From the NCBI GenBank assembly GCA_039000515.1, contig JBCFYV010009882.1, positions 107,278,821 through 107,342,820 of the forward strand: 64,000 nt of DNA, given 5' to 3'. Made by a program: the position numbers and the translations under genes. Numbering within the stretch: position 1 is the stretch's first letter; each line of letters starts with the position of its first letter. Shown in pieces: positions 31,873 to 43,062 of the stretch. This DNA is from Timema cristinae. Its lineage: Eukaryota; Arthropoda; Insecta; Phasmatodea; Timematidae. The notes below the pieces were generated by a model. The model saw only the letters and a list, made by a program, of their open reading frames with translations, made no database searches and was not told where the DNA came from.

Positions 31873-32264
31873 TGAATTTTTTTATTTAAAGTGTATATCT
31901 GGAGAATTTTTTCTAAATGATGAATAGAACTGTATAATCGATCTTCAGAAAATAATTGAACTATGGGCAGTTTACTAATGATTAATTTGAAAATAATTTA
32001 AAATTTCTCAAAAATATCTTTAACAATTTTGATTTAAACATAGGCTACATTTTGGGTGTATTTAAGATGAAAATTAATACTGTTTATTTGGTTTAGGGGG
32101 TAAAGTTCTTTTAAGGGTAGTAGATGACTAGTTTTCAAAAACTCAAAATATTTTGAAAATATTTTTAACGATTTTTTAAATCAGCGTGCATTTATAATGA
32201 ATAATAACATTGTGAGGGGCCTACTTAGTTTTGGGTAAAACAAACTATTTCAAGGATAGTTTTT

Positions 32265-32515
32265 TACCCCCTCGGGTGGCCGGACGGTTTAAGGCGCAAC
32301 TCTCGCACTAGACTGGCCCTCGAGACCGGAGAGGTTGGGGTTCGAACCCAGCCGGGTGCACTGAGGAGGTTTGATCCTAAATGGTTTCCCCACTTTCTCT
32401 CCACGCAAATGCGGATACACTTCCTATAAATTCAACCTTTCCAATCCCTAACCCATTAGAGTAATTAGTACATAGGCTATAGCCCGAACGGGCAGTAAGA
32501 CGTGGTGCTAGAAAA
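32265..32515 (+). repeat. tRNA-derived SINE, family B, with 13 bp target duplication
   Basis: The head GGTGGCCGGACGGTTTAAGG with GTTGGGGTTCGAACCCAGCC resembles a tRNA-Ser/Leu (A-box-like and perfect B-box). The body has CTCTCCACGCAAATGCGG and AACCCATTAGAGTAATTAGT. The shared tail reads CCCGAACGGGCAGTAAGACG then TGGTGCTA. AAGGATAGTTTTT flanks both sides (32252-32264, 32516-32528). Confidence 0.95.
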
Positions 32516-32725
32516 AAGGATAGTTTTTGGGACTAGTTTTCAAAAACCATTAACAACTTGTGCGCTTAGTAAAATAAAACAAACATATGGTAAATAAATT
32601 TAAAACACTCAAATTAAAAATATCAGCCAAATAAAATGATTTATTATTTGGTTTTAACACAGAGATCCATATAAGTGTAATTATCAAATCGTCGACTAAT
32701 ATTGTCTCAGCTGACCCATTAATTA

Positions 32726-32985
<260 letters not shown>

Positions 32986-33293
32986 ATTAATTAAAAAGTG
33001 AATATACGCTATGATAAAGTATCTGCGATTCTGTCGTAGGCCTACTTTTTATTTGTTATTCTTGGCCATTTTAAACATTGAAATGTGTTCCTGTCTGTGT
33101 GGGTGTCATCACATTTTTGTACATATGATTACGGCCACATTTTTTTAGCTACGGTCACTGAAAGGCTATTTTGTAAAATATATTTATGATCTGTATTAAA
33201 TCAGACTATGATTCAAAGAATGCTACGTTCCTATTTTCCTTCCTGCTTCCTTTTAATATCTTTATCATTAACATCTACTATGATTCCTTTTAG

Positions 33294-33766
33294 GTGGAGA
33301 AAGATTCAAAAGCTCGGTTTGGCTGCCACGTACAAAGACGAAAACTCGGATGGAGGGAAATGGCTCCACTACTGTTTTGGGCTCACTTACTTGAGGCCCG
33401 AAGAAGTAGAAGATGCTTTCTGCAATCTGATCTGCATCCAACCAGCTGATACAAAACTGACGAGCTTAGCAGATTACCTAACTGAAACATATATAGATGA
33501 GATGGAGCAAGCGACATTCCCGCCGCGCATTTTGGGCAGCTGACTCATCGGACTTATGGAGGACAACAATTGCGTGCGAGAGCTTTCATTCTAGATTTAA
33601 TTCATCATGTGCTTCTCCACACCCAAACATTTTTGTCTTCGTACAAAATTTAAAATCGGTCCAAACTGACACGTACATTCGAATCAACAGTGTAAGAGAA
33701 GGTAATGTGCAAAAGACAGATAATAAGTCTAAGTTGAAACAATCATTCATTGAAAAAAAACTTTAA
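33294..33766 (+). pseudogene. MULE transposase, exon 2
   Basis: It continues exon 1 from the Trp-Trp junction: RKIQKLGLAATYKDENS, LHYCFGLTYLRPEEVEDAF and ADYLTETYIDE. Near 33525 the frame changes, and the part ending in ACESFHSRFNSSCASPHPNI follows, the C-terminal block common to this MULE group (NACESFHSRFN). The frame ends FIEKKL and a stop at 33766. About 240 bases separate it from the right-hand terminal repeats. One base change in length is the only visible damage in this exon. Confidence 0.85.
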
Positions 33767-34006
33767 CAGTTTAGGAATGGAGAAATAGACAGATTAAGCT
33801 TAGTGAAGTGTGTGTCCTTCCAAAACTCCGTTGTATGACTTGTTTATATTATGTTTGTTATACTATTATTTAGCATACATATAGCTATTATTGACAATGT
33901 TTTAAAAACGGAAATTTCACTTTGATATAATATCGTTTGATTTATATTTTTTGACTTGTGTCCTTCTACCGCCAGACATAGCATTAATATTTGTTTATGT
34001 TCAGAG

Positions 34007-34150
34007 TTGGCGCAATTCGGGTCCTGTCTTGGGAAGGGGGGTATTGGCGCAATTCGGGTCCGGTCTGGGGGGGCACTTTTAAGCACTTGGCGCAATTCGG
34101 GTCCGAGCTAAGAGAATTGGCGCAATTCGGGCGAGCCCGTACCAACTGGT
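34007..34150 (+). repeat. Subterminal tandem repeats and right end of the MULE
   Basis: Four copies of TTGGCGCAATTCGGG (the first three followed by TCC, the fourth by CGA) start at 34007, 34044, 34087 and 34117. The outermost is followed by CGAGCCCGTACCAACTGG, the inverse of the left end. Repeated transposase-binding-type motifs only on one end make the termini asymmetric. Open frames of both strands here are repeat artefacts. Confidence 0.75.
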
Positions 34151-34254
34151 TGAACAAATGCATATTCAAACAAAATGATTGACCGCCAACTGGTTGACCC
34201 AAAAAAAACCAACTTAGAAAATTGATTCCTTACTAATGATGATTTTAGTCCACA

Positions 34255-34300
34255 AAATTAGCGTATAACCCGAACGGTTAGTAAGACGCGGTGCTAAAAA
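34255..34300 (+). repeat. SINE tail fragment
   Basis: GTATAACCCGAACGGTTAGT and AAGACGCGGTGCTAAAAAG, the shared 3' tail only. It sits between the MULE and the next hAT element. Confidence 0.75.
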
Positions 34301-34446
34301 GATCCACTAACTTGGTATTTTTTTCCTTGGTTTCTCACTCCCAGTTTAAGCTATACGCCGGATAAGCAATTAGAAAGGTAAAATTTAAGGAAATATGCAC
34401 TCATTTGCGTGGAGGAATAGTGAATAGGCTTTTAGGGGGTAAATAT

Positions 34447-37275
34447 AACGTGACCAGACGTCCCGCTTTGAGCGGGACAGTCCCACTTTGGGGAAATGTG
34501 TCCCGCTGTCCCCAAGATTTTCCATGGGACGCACAATTGTCCCGCTTTGGAGGGTATTCCATTTTGTGAACTACATAAATTAATAAAAACGTTGTTATGA
34601 CTCGTCTAGACACTCAGTGCGCCAGCCCAGTGCCTATCAGTCCAGTCTAGATGACGTGAATCCCCCTCCACCGTACCACAAGAATGTACCAATAGCTACA
34701 GAACTACAGTATTCGTTCTGACTCAAGCCTCCTTCGGAAGTATTCGGTTGGACTCGTTAGTCGTCAACGTTAGTTAGCAGTACACAGGATTATTTATAGA
34801 TCATTCGACCGACCAGTAACCTAAACTGTGTTTATTTATTTCGAAAGAGTTGTGTTTACTCTTTAGAAAGTTGTGTCGTATGCATTTAAGTTTGCAAACA
34901 AATATATTTAATAATGCCAAAAAGAAAGTGCTCTTTCAACGCTGACTTACGGGCTAAATATCCGTTCATAAAACTTAAAAGTGAAGCGAACAGTAGTGAT
35001 GTCGTGTGTGAAAAATGTCGTACTGAGTTTAGTGTTGCGCACGGAGGTTCCTGTGATGTGGAAAAACATTTAAAATCTCATCGGCACGTAGCTTCAGACC
35101 AGGCTGCTTGTTCTAGTAAATCTATTTCTTTGTTTTTCAAAAGTAATGTGCCGTCCAAGAAAGATCTCGAAGTTTCTGCTGCCGAAGGTGTCTGGGCCTA
35201 TCACACTGTACGAGAAAATCACAGCTTTCGTTCCAATGATTGTGCTTCAAAAGTAATAAGTACGTGCTTTGAACCAAAGTTTCATTGTGCCAGAACAAAA
35301 TCGCAAGCCATTGTAACTCAAGTATTTGCACCATTGGCTGATTCACAACTTAAAAGGGGGTTGGAAAATGCAAATTATGTTTCCTTAATGACAGACGCAT
35401 CTAACCACGGGTCACAAAAAATATTACCCGTGTTGGTGAGATATTTGGATAAGTTTGATGGGGTGAAAGTAAAAATATTTGGACTTACGGTCTCAGCCTG
35501 GGGAAACTTCCGAAATTATTGTCAGTTATTTAAAGGACTTGTTGCGAAAGCATAACCTAACAGACAAAATAATATCTTTCAGTGGGGATAACACAAACTG
35601 TATGTTTGGTGGTGCAGGAAGAAAAGGAACAGAGAATGTTTATCGCAAATTGGAAACTTTTTTGCAAAGGGATATTGTGGGTATTGGATGTGCTTCGCAC
35701 ATTATACACAACGCTATATTAAGTGCGTCTGATTGTCTGCCAGTAGATGTAGAAGTAGTGGTTGTGAAAATATATTCACACTTCTATATTTACACAGTAA
35801 GGGTGGAAAAATTTAAAGAAATTTGTGACACCATCGATATTGAGTACCAGAAAATGTTGGGGTACAGCAAAACACGATGGCTAGCGCTAATGCCTGCCGT
35901 GGAAAGAATTTTAAAATTGTATTTGCCACTTAAGGAATACTTTCTGAGTCAACCTAAATGCCCCGTGGTTTTGAAGACATTCTTTGAAGATGAACATTCA
36001 TTAATGTGGTTATATTTCATACACAGCCAAGCAGCTACCTTCCAAAACTCAGTTTTAAAAGTGGAAGGTCAGAATGTTTCTGCCATCGAGGTTACTGCGG
36101 AGATAAAAACAATGAAAGAGAACCTTCAAAATAAGATTATCACTAGATTTATTCCTCATGTACTGCGCAACTTAATGACAAACAACTGTTCAGGACCTGA
36201 AAAAGAGGATTTTATCAAGACTATTGTAACATTTTACGAGACATCATTACAATATTTAGGGCAGTGGACAACGCATTTCGAGGACTTGGAAATGTTTGAA
36301 TGGGCAACTCTGAAAAAAAATCCAGAATGGTCTGATGTTCAACTAGCCGTAGACTACCTTATTGATAAAAAAACACTTCGACGCGTCTTCTGATACGGAA
36401 CTTTTTGATGAAATGACTTGTGTAAATAAATACATTGAGAACCATATTTCAGTGTGGAATGATAACAAATTAGAATCTGATAAACGGTGGCTTGAACTGC
36501 TTAAACATTTGAGAGAAAACTCCATAAACCATCAGCACATCAGTAAAATCGCAGAATATGTACTAGCACTGCCAGGAAGTAATGCAGCTGTTGAGAGAGT
36601 TTTTTCTGCAATGACAAAAGTGTGGACATCGGAGAAAACCCAACTTAGGGTGAGCATTTTAAGGTCAATATTAGTGACAAAAATTAATTTTGACTTGAGT
36701 TGCCAGGACTTTTATTCAATGTTACGGTCCTCACCAGCACTGTTAAAACAAATAAGTTCAAATACAAAGTATGAGTATGATGATTGAGTCTGTATGAAAC
36801 ATAAAAATGTACGCTTAGAATGTTGATGCTAAAACTTACTGAGTAAATAAATATAATGTGCTTTCTTTTCTATTTACTTGTATGTCTTTAGAGGTTTGTT
36901 TAAACAACAACAACATCAAAATAATTGTAAAAATAAACATCTAAATTAACTGTCCATACGTTTTCAATCACAGCCCCCACCCCCACAAAAAAAAGTGTAG
37001 GCTTACGTAGGCTTTGTTTTCTACTTGTTTTAAACAAATTACCACAAAACAGCAACGTCCGAACTCAGCTAAATACGAAACTTTTAACTTATACCTTACT
37101 TGCAGGGGTCATGGATGGCCTCAAAATACGATTTTTCAGGCTTAAATTTTTTTAATCTGGGGGGAGGGGGGTTCCTCAGCCCCACTGGAGAGGTCTTCCA
37201 TACCGATTATATTCCCCAAACCCCCTGGTATAAACATGTCCCACTTTAGGGCAGAACAAATCTGGTCACGTTAGC
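34447..37275 (+). mobile_element. 2.8 kb hAT element with GTAAATAT target duplication
   Basis: The left end AACGTGACCAGACGTCCCGC and the right end read inward GCTAACGTGACCAGATTTG share AACGTGACCAGA. Exact 8 bp repeats GTAAATAT lie at 34439-34446 and 37276-37283. Short CCCGCTTT/GGGACA motifs recur near both ends. It encodes one transposase, broken at two points. It is a complete element by structure and sits within the 27.4 kb block. Confidence 0.9.
34914..36787 (+). pseudogene. hAT transposase with BED-type zinc finger, two frameshifts
   Basis: A cut-and-paste transposase. It starts MPKRKCSFNADLRAKYPFIK at 34914. A zinc finger CEKCRTEFSVAHGGSCDVEKH-LKSH (C-C-H-H) follows. The catalytic region has SLMTDASNHGSQK (first acidic block) and IISFSGDNTNCMFGG (second). 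The insertion domain runs to about 36360, and the hAT dimerisation region reads YVLALPGSNAAVERVFSAMT at about 36560-36620. The frame changes near 35500 and within or next to a seven-A run near 36370; otherwise there are no stops over some 620 codons. The element is therefore young or only lightly damaged. The final residues KYEYDD precede a stop at 36787. Confidence 0.9.
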
Positions 37276-37283
37276 GTAAATAT

Positions 37284-37799
37284 CTCTACTTATGACCGGA
37301 ATTCTAACCCCAATCTTCTCAACACTAGTAATACAGTTCAATGTGATATTGACGCATTGGACCATGTGACCACAAATGTGTTTATTTATTAGAGTTTTTA
37401 AATTATATTTAAAAAAAATTTCACAGACTTTACTTGTTATTTTCCGTTTACGATTTTGTTGTCGAACACGTTGTTTGCAATGTATTGACTTGTCGGTCAA
37501 TTGGTTCATTGAATCCATCTCGACATACGTATACCATCAGGTACTCTCATCTCGAACAGTTGTATATCTTATCACATGGTCCTAAACGTGTCGCTCAATT
37601 GACACACTCAAGCTTTGAAATATTTTTATTTATTTGGTAAACCAGTTGTCTGTCGATCACTTTGCTTTCTTATGCAAGTGGCATTTCAACATTTTTACAG
37701 CCTGTCGGCCAGTTTGTAAGGGACTCATCATGAGCTCTGTTAACTATTATAATTATAAAGGAAAGTGATACCTTTTATACTATGAATAAATAACTAATG
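37284..37799. other. No gene seen
   Basis: AT-rich DNA between the hAT element and a SINE. It contains a few GTCAATTGG-like repeats of weak similarity. The frames at 37376-37640 on both strands are not recognisable. Confidence 0.4.
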
Positions 37800-38035
37800 G
37801 TACCAACATGGTCTCTAAGACATCACTCTCGTCGTAGACCAGACCATTGTTAAGACAGAGAGATTGGGGTTCGATTACGATCGGGTGTACTGAGGGTAGT
37901 TTTATTATAAATTGATTCCCACTCTACACAAATGCGAGTGCACTTCCTCTAAATTCAGCTTTCCTAATTCCTAACTAATTAGCGTAGTTAGTACATATAA
38001 GTATACCACGAATGGATAGTAAGACTCGGTGCTAA
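37800..38035 (+). repeat. tRNA-derived SINE, family B, diverged
   Basis: A head with CATGGTCTCTAAGACATCAC and GGGGTTCGATTACGATCGGG (B-box-like), the body ACACAAATGCGAGTGCACTT and the tail GTAAGACTCGGTGCTA. No clear target duplication was found. Confidence 0.8.
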
Positions 38036-38077
38036 AAGAATAATAAAAGAGCCCTTAAACTTTTATCACTCAAATTA

Positions 38078-38351
38078 TTATTACTAGCACCGCGTCTTAC
38101 TACCCATTCGGGTTATACGCTCTTACGCTAATGTGTAATGGTAGGGTGATTGTGAGATGAAATGAAGGACCTACAGTTTAACGTGTATCCGAACCACGGT
38201 GGAGGCCTGGCATTCCCCACATTCACAAGATGTCTTGTCAGAGGTGAAGGAAGGGTTTGGTAATCAGATAAATCTGTGCCGGGACCGAGGATTGAACCCC
38301 GGACCCCAGCATAGAAGTCTGACACCTTACCCCTAGACCACCAGGCCACCC
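38078..38351 (-). repeat. tRNA-derived SINE, family A, with 13 bp target duplication
   Basis: A full-length minus-strand copy: tail GCACCGCGTCTTACTACCC, body GAACCACGGTGGAGGCCTGG, head GGATTGAACCCCGGACCC. ATCACTCAAATTA flanks both sides (38065-38077, 38352-38364). The 73-codon frame 38128-38349 is the SINE. Confidence 0.95.
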
Positions 38352-38364
38352 ATCACTCAAATTA

Positions 38365-39374
38365 TTTCATTAAATTGCTCAGTAATACTGGTACTTATTT
38401 TCTTCTTCTAAAAACATATTTTATAAATATGGGCTTAATAGTATTCGGTACAATAAATACTTTGTGACACGTGTAATAAGTTCATTATTTTAAATTATTA
38501 ATATTGTATGAATCTTAGTAGCCAGGATTCAAACTCAAGCCACAACTCCCGGGTGAGCCATGAGGTGACATTTATTTTCTATCAGTGAAGTTTCTTAGCG
38601 GAAAAAAAGAGTAAGTGTTATGACAACACTGTTGTGAACAAAGAACTAGCTAGCATTCTTATCTTACTTTCACACTCCGCCTGCCCATCCCTCCCCCTAC
38701 CCCCTTCACAACACAACACCACCCTTCAACCATGTTAAAAATTCCCTGTCAAAATGTTATAGCCAGTCCGTTCTAGGAGAAGCTTGCTGGTCGAATGGCC
38801 TTAACCGTTGTTGACGGTAATTCTTGTTTTTCTTTAGTAGAAAGGACCGTGGAGTTTTAATAGTGTTCTTTTACTTTTTGTTTTACATTAACGTATTATT
38901 AGTCATTGTGATTTTATATAATTATATATCAAAGAATCCCCAAAAGTCAGGAGTGTGAGTTCACCATTTCAATATGATTTAGAAGGAAAAGGTAAAATAA
39001 AATATATTTTCTTATAATTTAATTAATCAGTGGCGCAACCAGCCATTTACTTTGGGGGAGGCATTCAATCAAGGCTGTAGTAAGAATGGCATAGAGTTTA
39101 CGCATATAAATAGCTTCTGGAGCATAAATTCTCAAGTTGGGAGACTCGTTTGTTTCCAAGCAGAATTGTGTGAGATAAGTTAGGCTTTATAAAATAGTTT
39201 TAATTGCAACGTGAGTTGGACAATCCACCTGATTCCCTCTCACCAAGATCTGATGGACGCTTGATCGATGTATCACTTCATTTTACTCTTATTATGATTG
39301 TTTGCTGCGAGTATTGCTGTGTGTTTTTAATTACACTAGGCCAATTGAATAGGCTATGTCTTTCTTATGCATTC
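38365..39374. other. No gene; a hAT-like end at 39028
   Basis: CAGTGGCGCAACCAGCC at 39028-39044 looks like a hAT terminus, but its partner was not found. The upstream sequence is AT-rich with a C-rich patch at 38675-38725. Confidence 0.4.
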
Positions 39375-40010
39375 AGTAATGTGCCTAGTGGGCTAGTGGT
39401 CATAGGTTCTGGCTACGGACCCAGAGGTCCTGGCTTTGATTCCCGGTGTGTCCAGATTATCTGGGAAGCAGTGGGTCTGGAACGGGTTAGATTCATCCTA
39501 GGGTGGATCGTCGGTGACCTGGTGGTCTAGGGGTAAGGTGTCAGACTTCTATGCTGGCGGCCGGGGTTCAATCCTCGTCCTGGCAAAGATTTATCTGATT
39601 ACCAAACCCTTCCTTCACCTCTGACAAGCCATCTTGTGAATGTGGGGAATGCCAGGCCGCCACAGTGGTTCGGATTCCACGTTAAACTGTAGGTCCTCCA
39701 TTTTCATCTCACAATCACCCTACCATTACACATTAGCGTAAGTGCGTATAACCCGAATGGGTAGTAAGACGTGGTGCTAATAATAATAATAACTAGGGTG
39801 GATAAATAAGGAGCTACTAAAAAAAAGTAGTAGTGGCTCCGGTATAGAAAGCCGAGCTTAATGGCTGGGGTCATTGTTATGCTGACCACATGACACCCTC
39901 TATCCGCAAGAGTTGGCAATAATTCGCCAAACAGTTTGGTAGCCACTCGGTAGGTATAGCCTGAATGCGGGCTGACGCCATGGAGTTACTTTTATTACAT
40001 TTTGAGTTGA
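39375..40010 (+). repeat. tRNA-derived SINE, family D, split by a family A SINE
   Basis: The head GTGGGCTAGTGGTCATAGG, then CTGGCTTTGATTCCCGG (B-box-like), and the block GGGAAGCAGTGGGTCTGGAA at 39375-39508. It resumes at 39804 with AAATAAGGAGCTACT, GCTGACCACATGACACCCTC and GCGGGCTGACGCCATGGAG. The same order occurs without a break at 53592-53905, which confirms the split. Confidence 0.85.
39509..39792 (+). repeat. tRNA-derived SINE, family A, inserted in the family D SINE
   Basis: A full-length plus-strand copy with a head containing GACCTGGTGGTCTAGGGGTA (A-box region) and GGGGTTCAATCCTCG (B-box), the shared tail and (TAA)n. The duplications CTAGGGTGGAT (39498-39508, 39793-39803) belong to the family D sequence. 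This is the best copy for reading the family A structure. Confidence 0.95.
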
Positions 40011-40269
40011 TGGTAATCATCGTTATGGATAAATAAAAGAAGAGAGAATATGGGAGGAGGGGGGGGGGAGCCCTCAAAATTTCCTAAGATAGCATACGGT
40101 TAAGGGGAAATAATGAATGTTCGAGAACCATTGTTCTATAAGCACACACCTTAAAATATTTCCCTTGACGTTCTTGGACAACAGTGGTTGAGGGTCCTCG
40201 GCCCCCAAATCTCCCCTGCAGCTTTTATAGTTCAGCATACCTATTAATTTTTCTCAGAATACGCCACTG

Positions 40270-40889
40270 TTCCGTACATTCATTAAAACTCCTCTTTCCA
40301 CTCCAGCCTCCTCCATTGTGTTCGATATGTTCTTTCTATCCACACTATCATAAGCTTTTTCTACATCCATAAATGCCATTACCAGATCCTTTCCAAACTC
40401 AAACTCATATCTCTTTTCCATCAACTGTCTGATTCCAAATATTAAATCTATCGTCAACCTTTCTCTCTATGAACCCATGTTGATCCTCTCTCCATCTTAC
40501 CGTCACGCTTTTCCTCATCCTCCTTTCCAGAATATGTTCGTACATTTTCGCCGATTGACCCTTCAGTGTTATGCCTCTATAATTTTCACACCTCTTCCTA
40601 TTCTCTTTCTTGAATATTGGTAATATAATACCTTTTGTCCAATCTTGTGGCACTTTCTTCTCCCTCCACACTCTCATTGCTACTCCATACCACCATTGTA
40701 TAACCATTTCTCTTGCTGCTGTTATCATTTTCACCTTGAGTTCATCCACTCCTTGTGCCTTTCCCTTCCACATCCTTTTCAAGGTCTCTTCTACCTCCTT
40801 CCAGGTTAGGTCTGCTACATCCTCCTCCTGCTCTCCTTCCATTTGAACCGTCACCACTCCTGTTCTCCTTCTTTTATGTCGTACTTTGG
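40270..40889 (-). pseudogene. LINE reverse transcriptase, N-terminal part
   Basis: The first half of the RT of the LINE whose other parts are at 12304-12837 and 10840-11279. The frame 40405-40950 gives LTWKEVEETLKRMWKGKAQG, KKVPQDWTKGIILPIFKKEN and CENYRGITLKGQSAKMYEHI, classical LINE RT blocks 0 to 2. After a frame change near 40440, DLVMAFMDVEKAYDSVDRKN (block 3 with the first catalytic Asp, here F-M-D) follows at about 40330-40390. It breaks off at LMNVRN where the hAT-ended block begins. The start of the 40405 frame (MFIKFQGG...) is MITE sequence, not LINE. Confidence 0.85.
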
Positions 40890-41249
40890 CCAAGGCCGTT
40901 GTCAGGGGGGAGTTTTGCGGGTTCAAACCCCCCTGAAATTTTATGAACAAAATATATAGGTCTGTAGTTATGGTTCAAACAATATCAAGATTAAGGTACA
41001 ATTACAAATTATGGGGCTGTGTTAACATAAAAAAACACTTTAGAGAGCTTCTAGAGGTGTTTAATATATGTAATTTATCCTAGCCCCCGGCAGTTGGGGG
41101 TTGCTATGTTGCAATAAAAAAAATGCAGATAGCTTCTAGAATTGTTTATCATTTAGATTTTTTTTATAGCCTTCCGCAATTGGGGGATGTGCCCAACAAC
41201 CCCCCCCCCCCCACACCCCCGCTTGAAATTATTGGCTGGTTATGGCCAA
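40890..41249. mobile_element. 360 bp hAT-like MITE in the LINE
   Basis: The left end is CCAAGGCCGTTGTCAGGGGG and the right end read inward is TTGGCCATAACCAGCC. The flanks are TACTTTGG (40882-40889) and GACTTTGG (41250-41257), 7 of 8 alike. C- and G-runs lie near both ends. It has no coding capacity. Related ends appear at about 58850 and 63265. Confidence 0.7.
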
Positions 41250-41257
41250 GACTTTGG

Positions 41258-41450
41258 CAACCCGAAAATGTAGTCAAATTATATTGAATTTAAGTCTTTC
41301 ATCTGATATTTCTTCTTTTTATTAATTTTTCTTAACTCCCATAGTTGAAATCACATCTTCCAATATTTTACTGAAGACAACCTCCTAGCCTGTCTTATGA
41401 TTGCATACAAGTGGATGTGATTGGCTGTAAATAAGGAAACCTTGAACTTA
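41258..41450 (-). pseudogene. Likely LINE sequence upstream of the RT
   Basis: Reading minus, weak coding sequence with ELRKINKKKKYQMK runs up to the MITE and would join the KYDIK/RHKRRRTG part beyond it. It has stops and shows no named domain. It is placed in the LINE by continuity only. Confidence 0.35.
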
Positions 41451-41681
41451 ACTTGAGACAACACTTACTCAGGTATAATGCGAGTGGCAATAGATTTTTT
41501 CATTTCTCGTATAACATAAAAAAAATTTGTTTTTAATATAGATAACAGGGACATAAATAATAACAATATTAAGATTATAAAATTAAAGACATAATCAGCT
41601 AAATCCCAATCATACCATATTGTGATGATATTATTTAACTGTAAACCAAGGGGTTTCCAAACTTTTTCAGCTGATGCCCCC

Positions 41682-42531
41682 TGTTACACTTCGCTTCAGC
41701 CCCTCGTTGGACACCATTTGTTACACTTCGTAATATTTTTGATTATAAATGCCCCACGTTGTGTCACCATTTGTTACACTACGTATCTTGGCGAGCGTTA
41801 ATAGTTGCATATTAACCCCCACGTTGTGTCGCCACTTGCTATACTTCTCTTTTTATTGACGTATGATAGCCCTGTGATTGGGAGTCATTTGTTATACTTC
41901 TCCTCCCCACGTTATAATGCTTCGTTCCTTATCATTAGACTTTAATAAATGATAATATATCACATAAAGTTTGATATCTATTTATTCCTTACATTGAACA
42001 CATATTGTTATTAATATTCTAATCGAAACACGATCATGTCGAGGGCCTAGCCACTTATAATCACCGATCGCTTAAAGCACGTCCATTCCAGACCACGACT
42101 AATTGCACAGTAAAAATATGAAGTTTCAAAAAGTCACATATATCTGAGTTCAATAGAAGCTTCTCGAAGGAACCTTCCTAACGGTAAATTACACACCTAC
42201 AAACCCAGAACAAAAATACCTATTGCTTTTGGAAGCTTCTCGACGAGGAAATTACTTTAAAAGATCTTAACTTGTCTGGATTACGTTAAAAGACGTTAAC
42301 ATTTCTTAAGTTTAGCTCTGGTAGATGCTGCCATCTTACCACGAGGCGTGAACTAACTAGTAAATAATTTAGAGGAAGACGTGATTTAAGCGCCACGTAA
42401 TAGGTTGTGAAATTTAAATAAAGTAAAATATGTTTAATTATATGTAAAATATTTTTGAATATATTACTAATTAGAATGATAAATGGTCAATGCTTTCAAA
42501 TACTCCTTAGGGTCAAATCTATTGCATTACA
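41682..42531 (-). repeat. Solo LTR of the gag-only element family
   Basis: On the minus strand it runs from TGTAATG to TGTAACA, 850 bases. It matches the LTRs at 24525 and 29458 throughout with many substitutions. CCCCC flanks both sides (41677-41681, 42532-42536), inside a C run of the host hAT element. It keeps the three-unit heat-shock motif and carries at least four PBS-like units, arranged differently from those of the younger element. It is a recombination product of an older insertion. Confidence 0.9.
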
Positions 42532-43012
42532 CCCCCTTGGTAGATAATCAAATTCCCATGGACTCCTCCCATCTATTTCATGGGGTATATCACAGCTTTA
42601 TAGTCACTTTGTTTAAACACCAATCACTGTAACAATGTCAGGATAATGGTAGAAAAAGAGTGTTTGAAGATCATCATGTTGGTTGGCACTGTTTTGTTTT
42701 TATCAGTTCTTGAATATTGGGTTTGAAGTTTGACAGAGCACACCGCAAATCTCTTTAGACTTCAAGTCGACAACGCTGTTTAGTTTTCATGAGATTCAGT
42801 GTTGAAGATTCAGTGGTGTTGCAAGAGGACGCAGTGGTAGCTTAGGGCAGCGTTTTTTCTAAATTGACTATGCCAGTTATCTCAGACTCTGTGAAGAAAT
42901 TTTATAATCTTTTTTGTTCACATTATAAAATAGCATCTGTAATTAGGATTGCCAATTTTTTCAAATCTGAATAAAGGACATTTGCCAAAGGTGAAGTCAG
43001 AACATGTGTGAT

Positions 43013-43062
43013 TTTCTGTTGTATACCTGTTGTATGTCTGTTGTATATCTGTTGTATACCTT
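43013..43062 (+). repeat. TGTTGTATAC-type tandem repeat
   Basis: Four units of about 11 bases (TGTTGTATACC, TGTTGTATGTC, TGTTGTATATC, TGTTGTATACC). Confidence 0.85.

Noticed and set aside
32265..32360. tRNA gene at the SINE head (similar heads at 32733, 39509, 53592, 54323)
   Set aside because: A- and B-box-like motifs are present, but each continues into a SINE body with target duplications and no proper acceptor stem; these are SINE promoters, not tRNA genes.
33844..34202. Overlapping frames on both strands at the MULE right end
   Set aside because: Generated by the four direct copies of the terminal motif.
39028..40269. A 1.2 kb hAT element formed by the ends at 39028 and 40269
   Set aside because: The left flank TAATTAAT does not match TTCCGTAC, and the LINE does not continue to the left of 39028.
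42531..42545. Polypurine tract before the LTR at 41682-42531, implying an internal region above it
   Set aside because: The C/G run is part of the host hAT element and forms the CCCCC target duplication; the hAT sequence continues on both sides, so this is a solo LTR.
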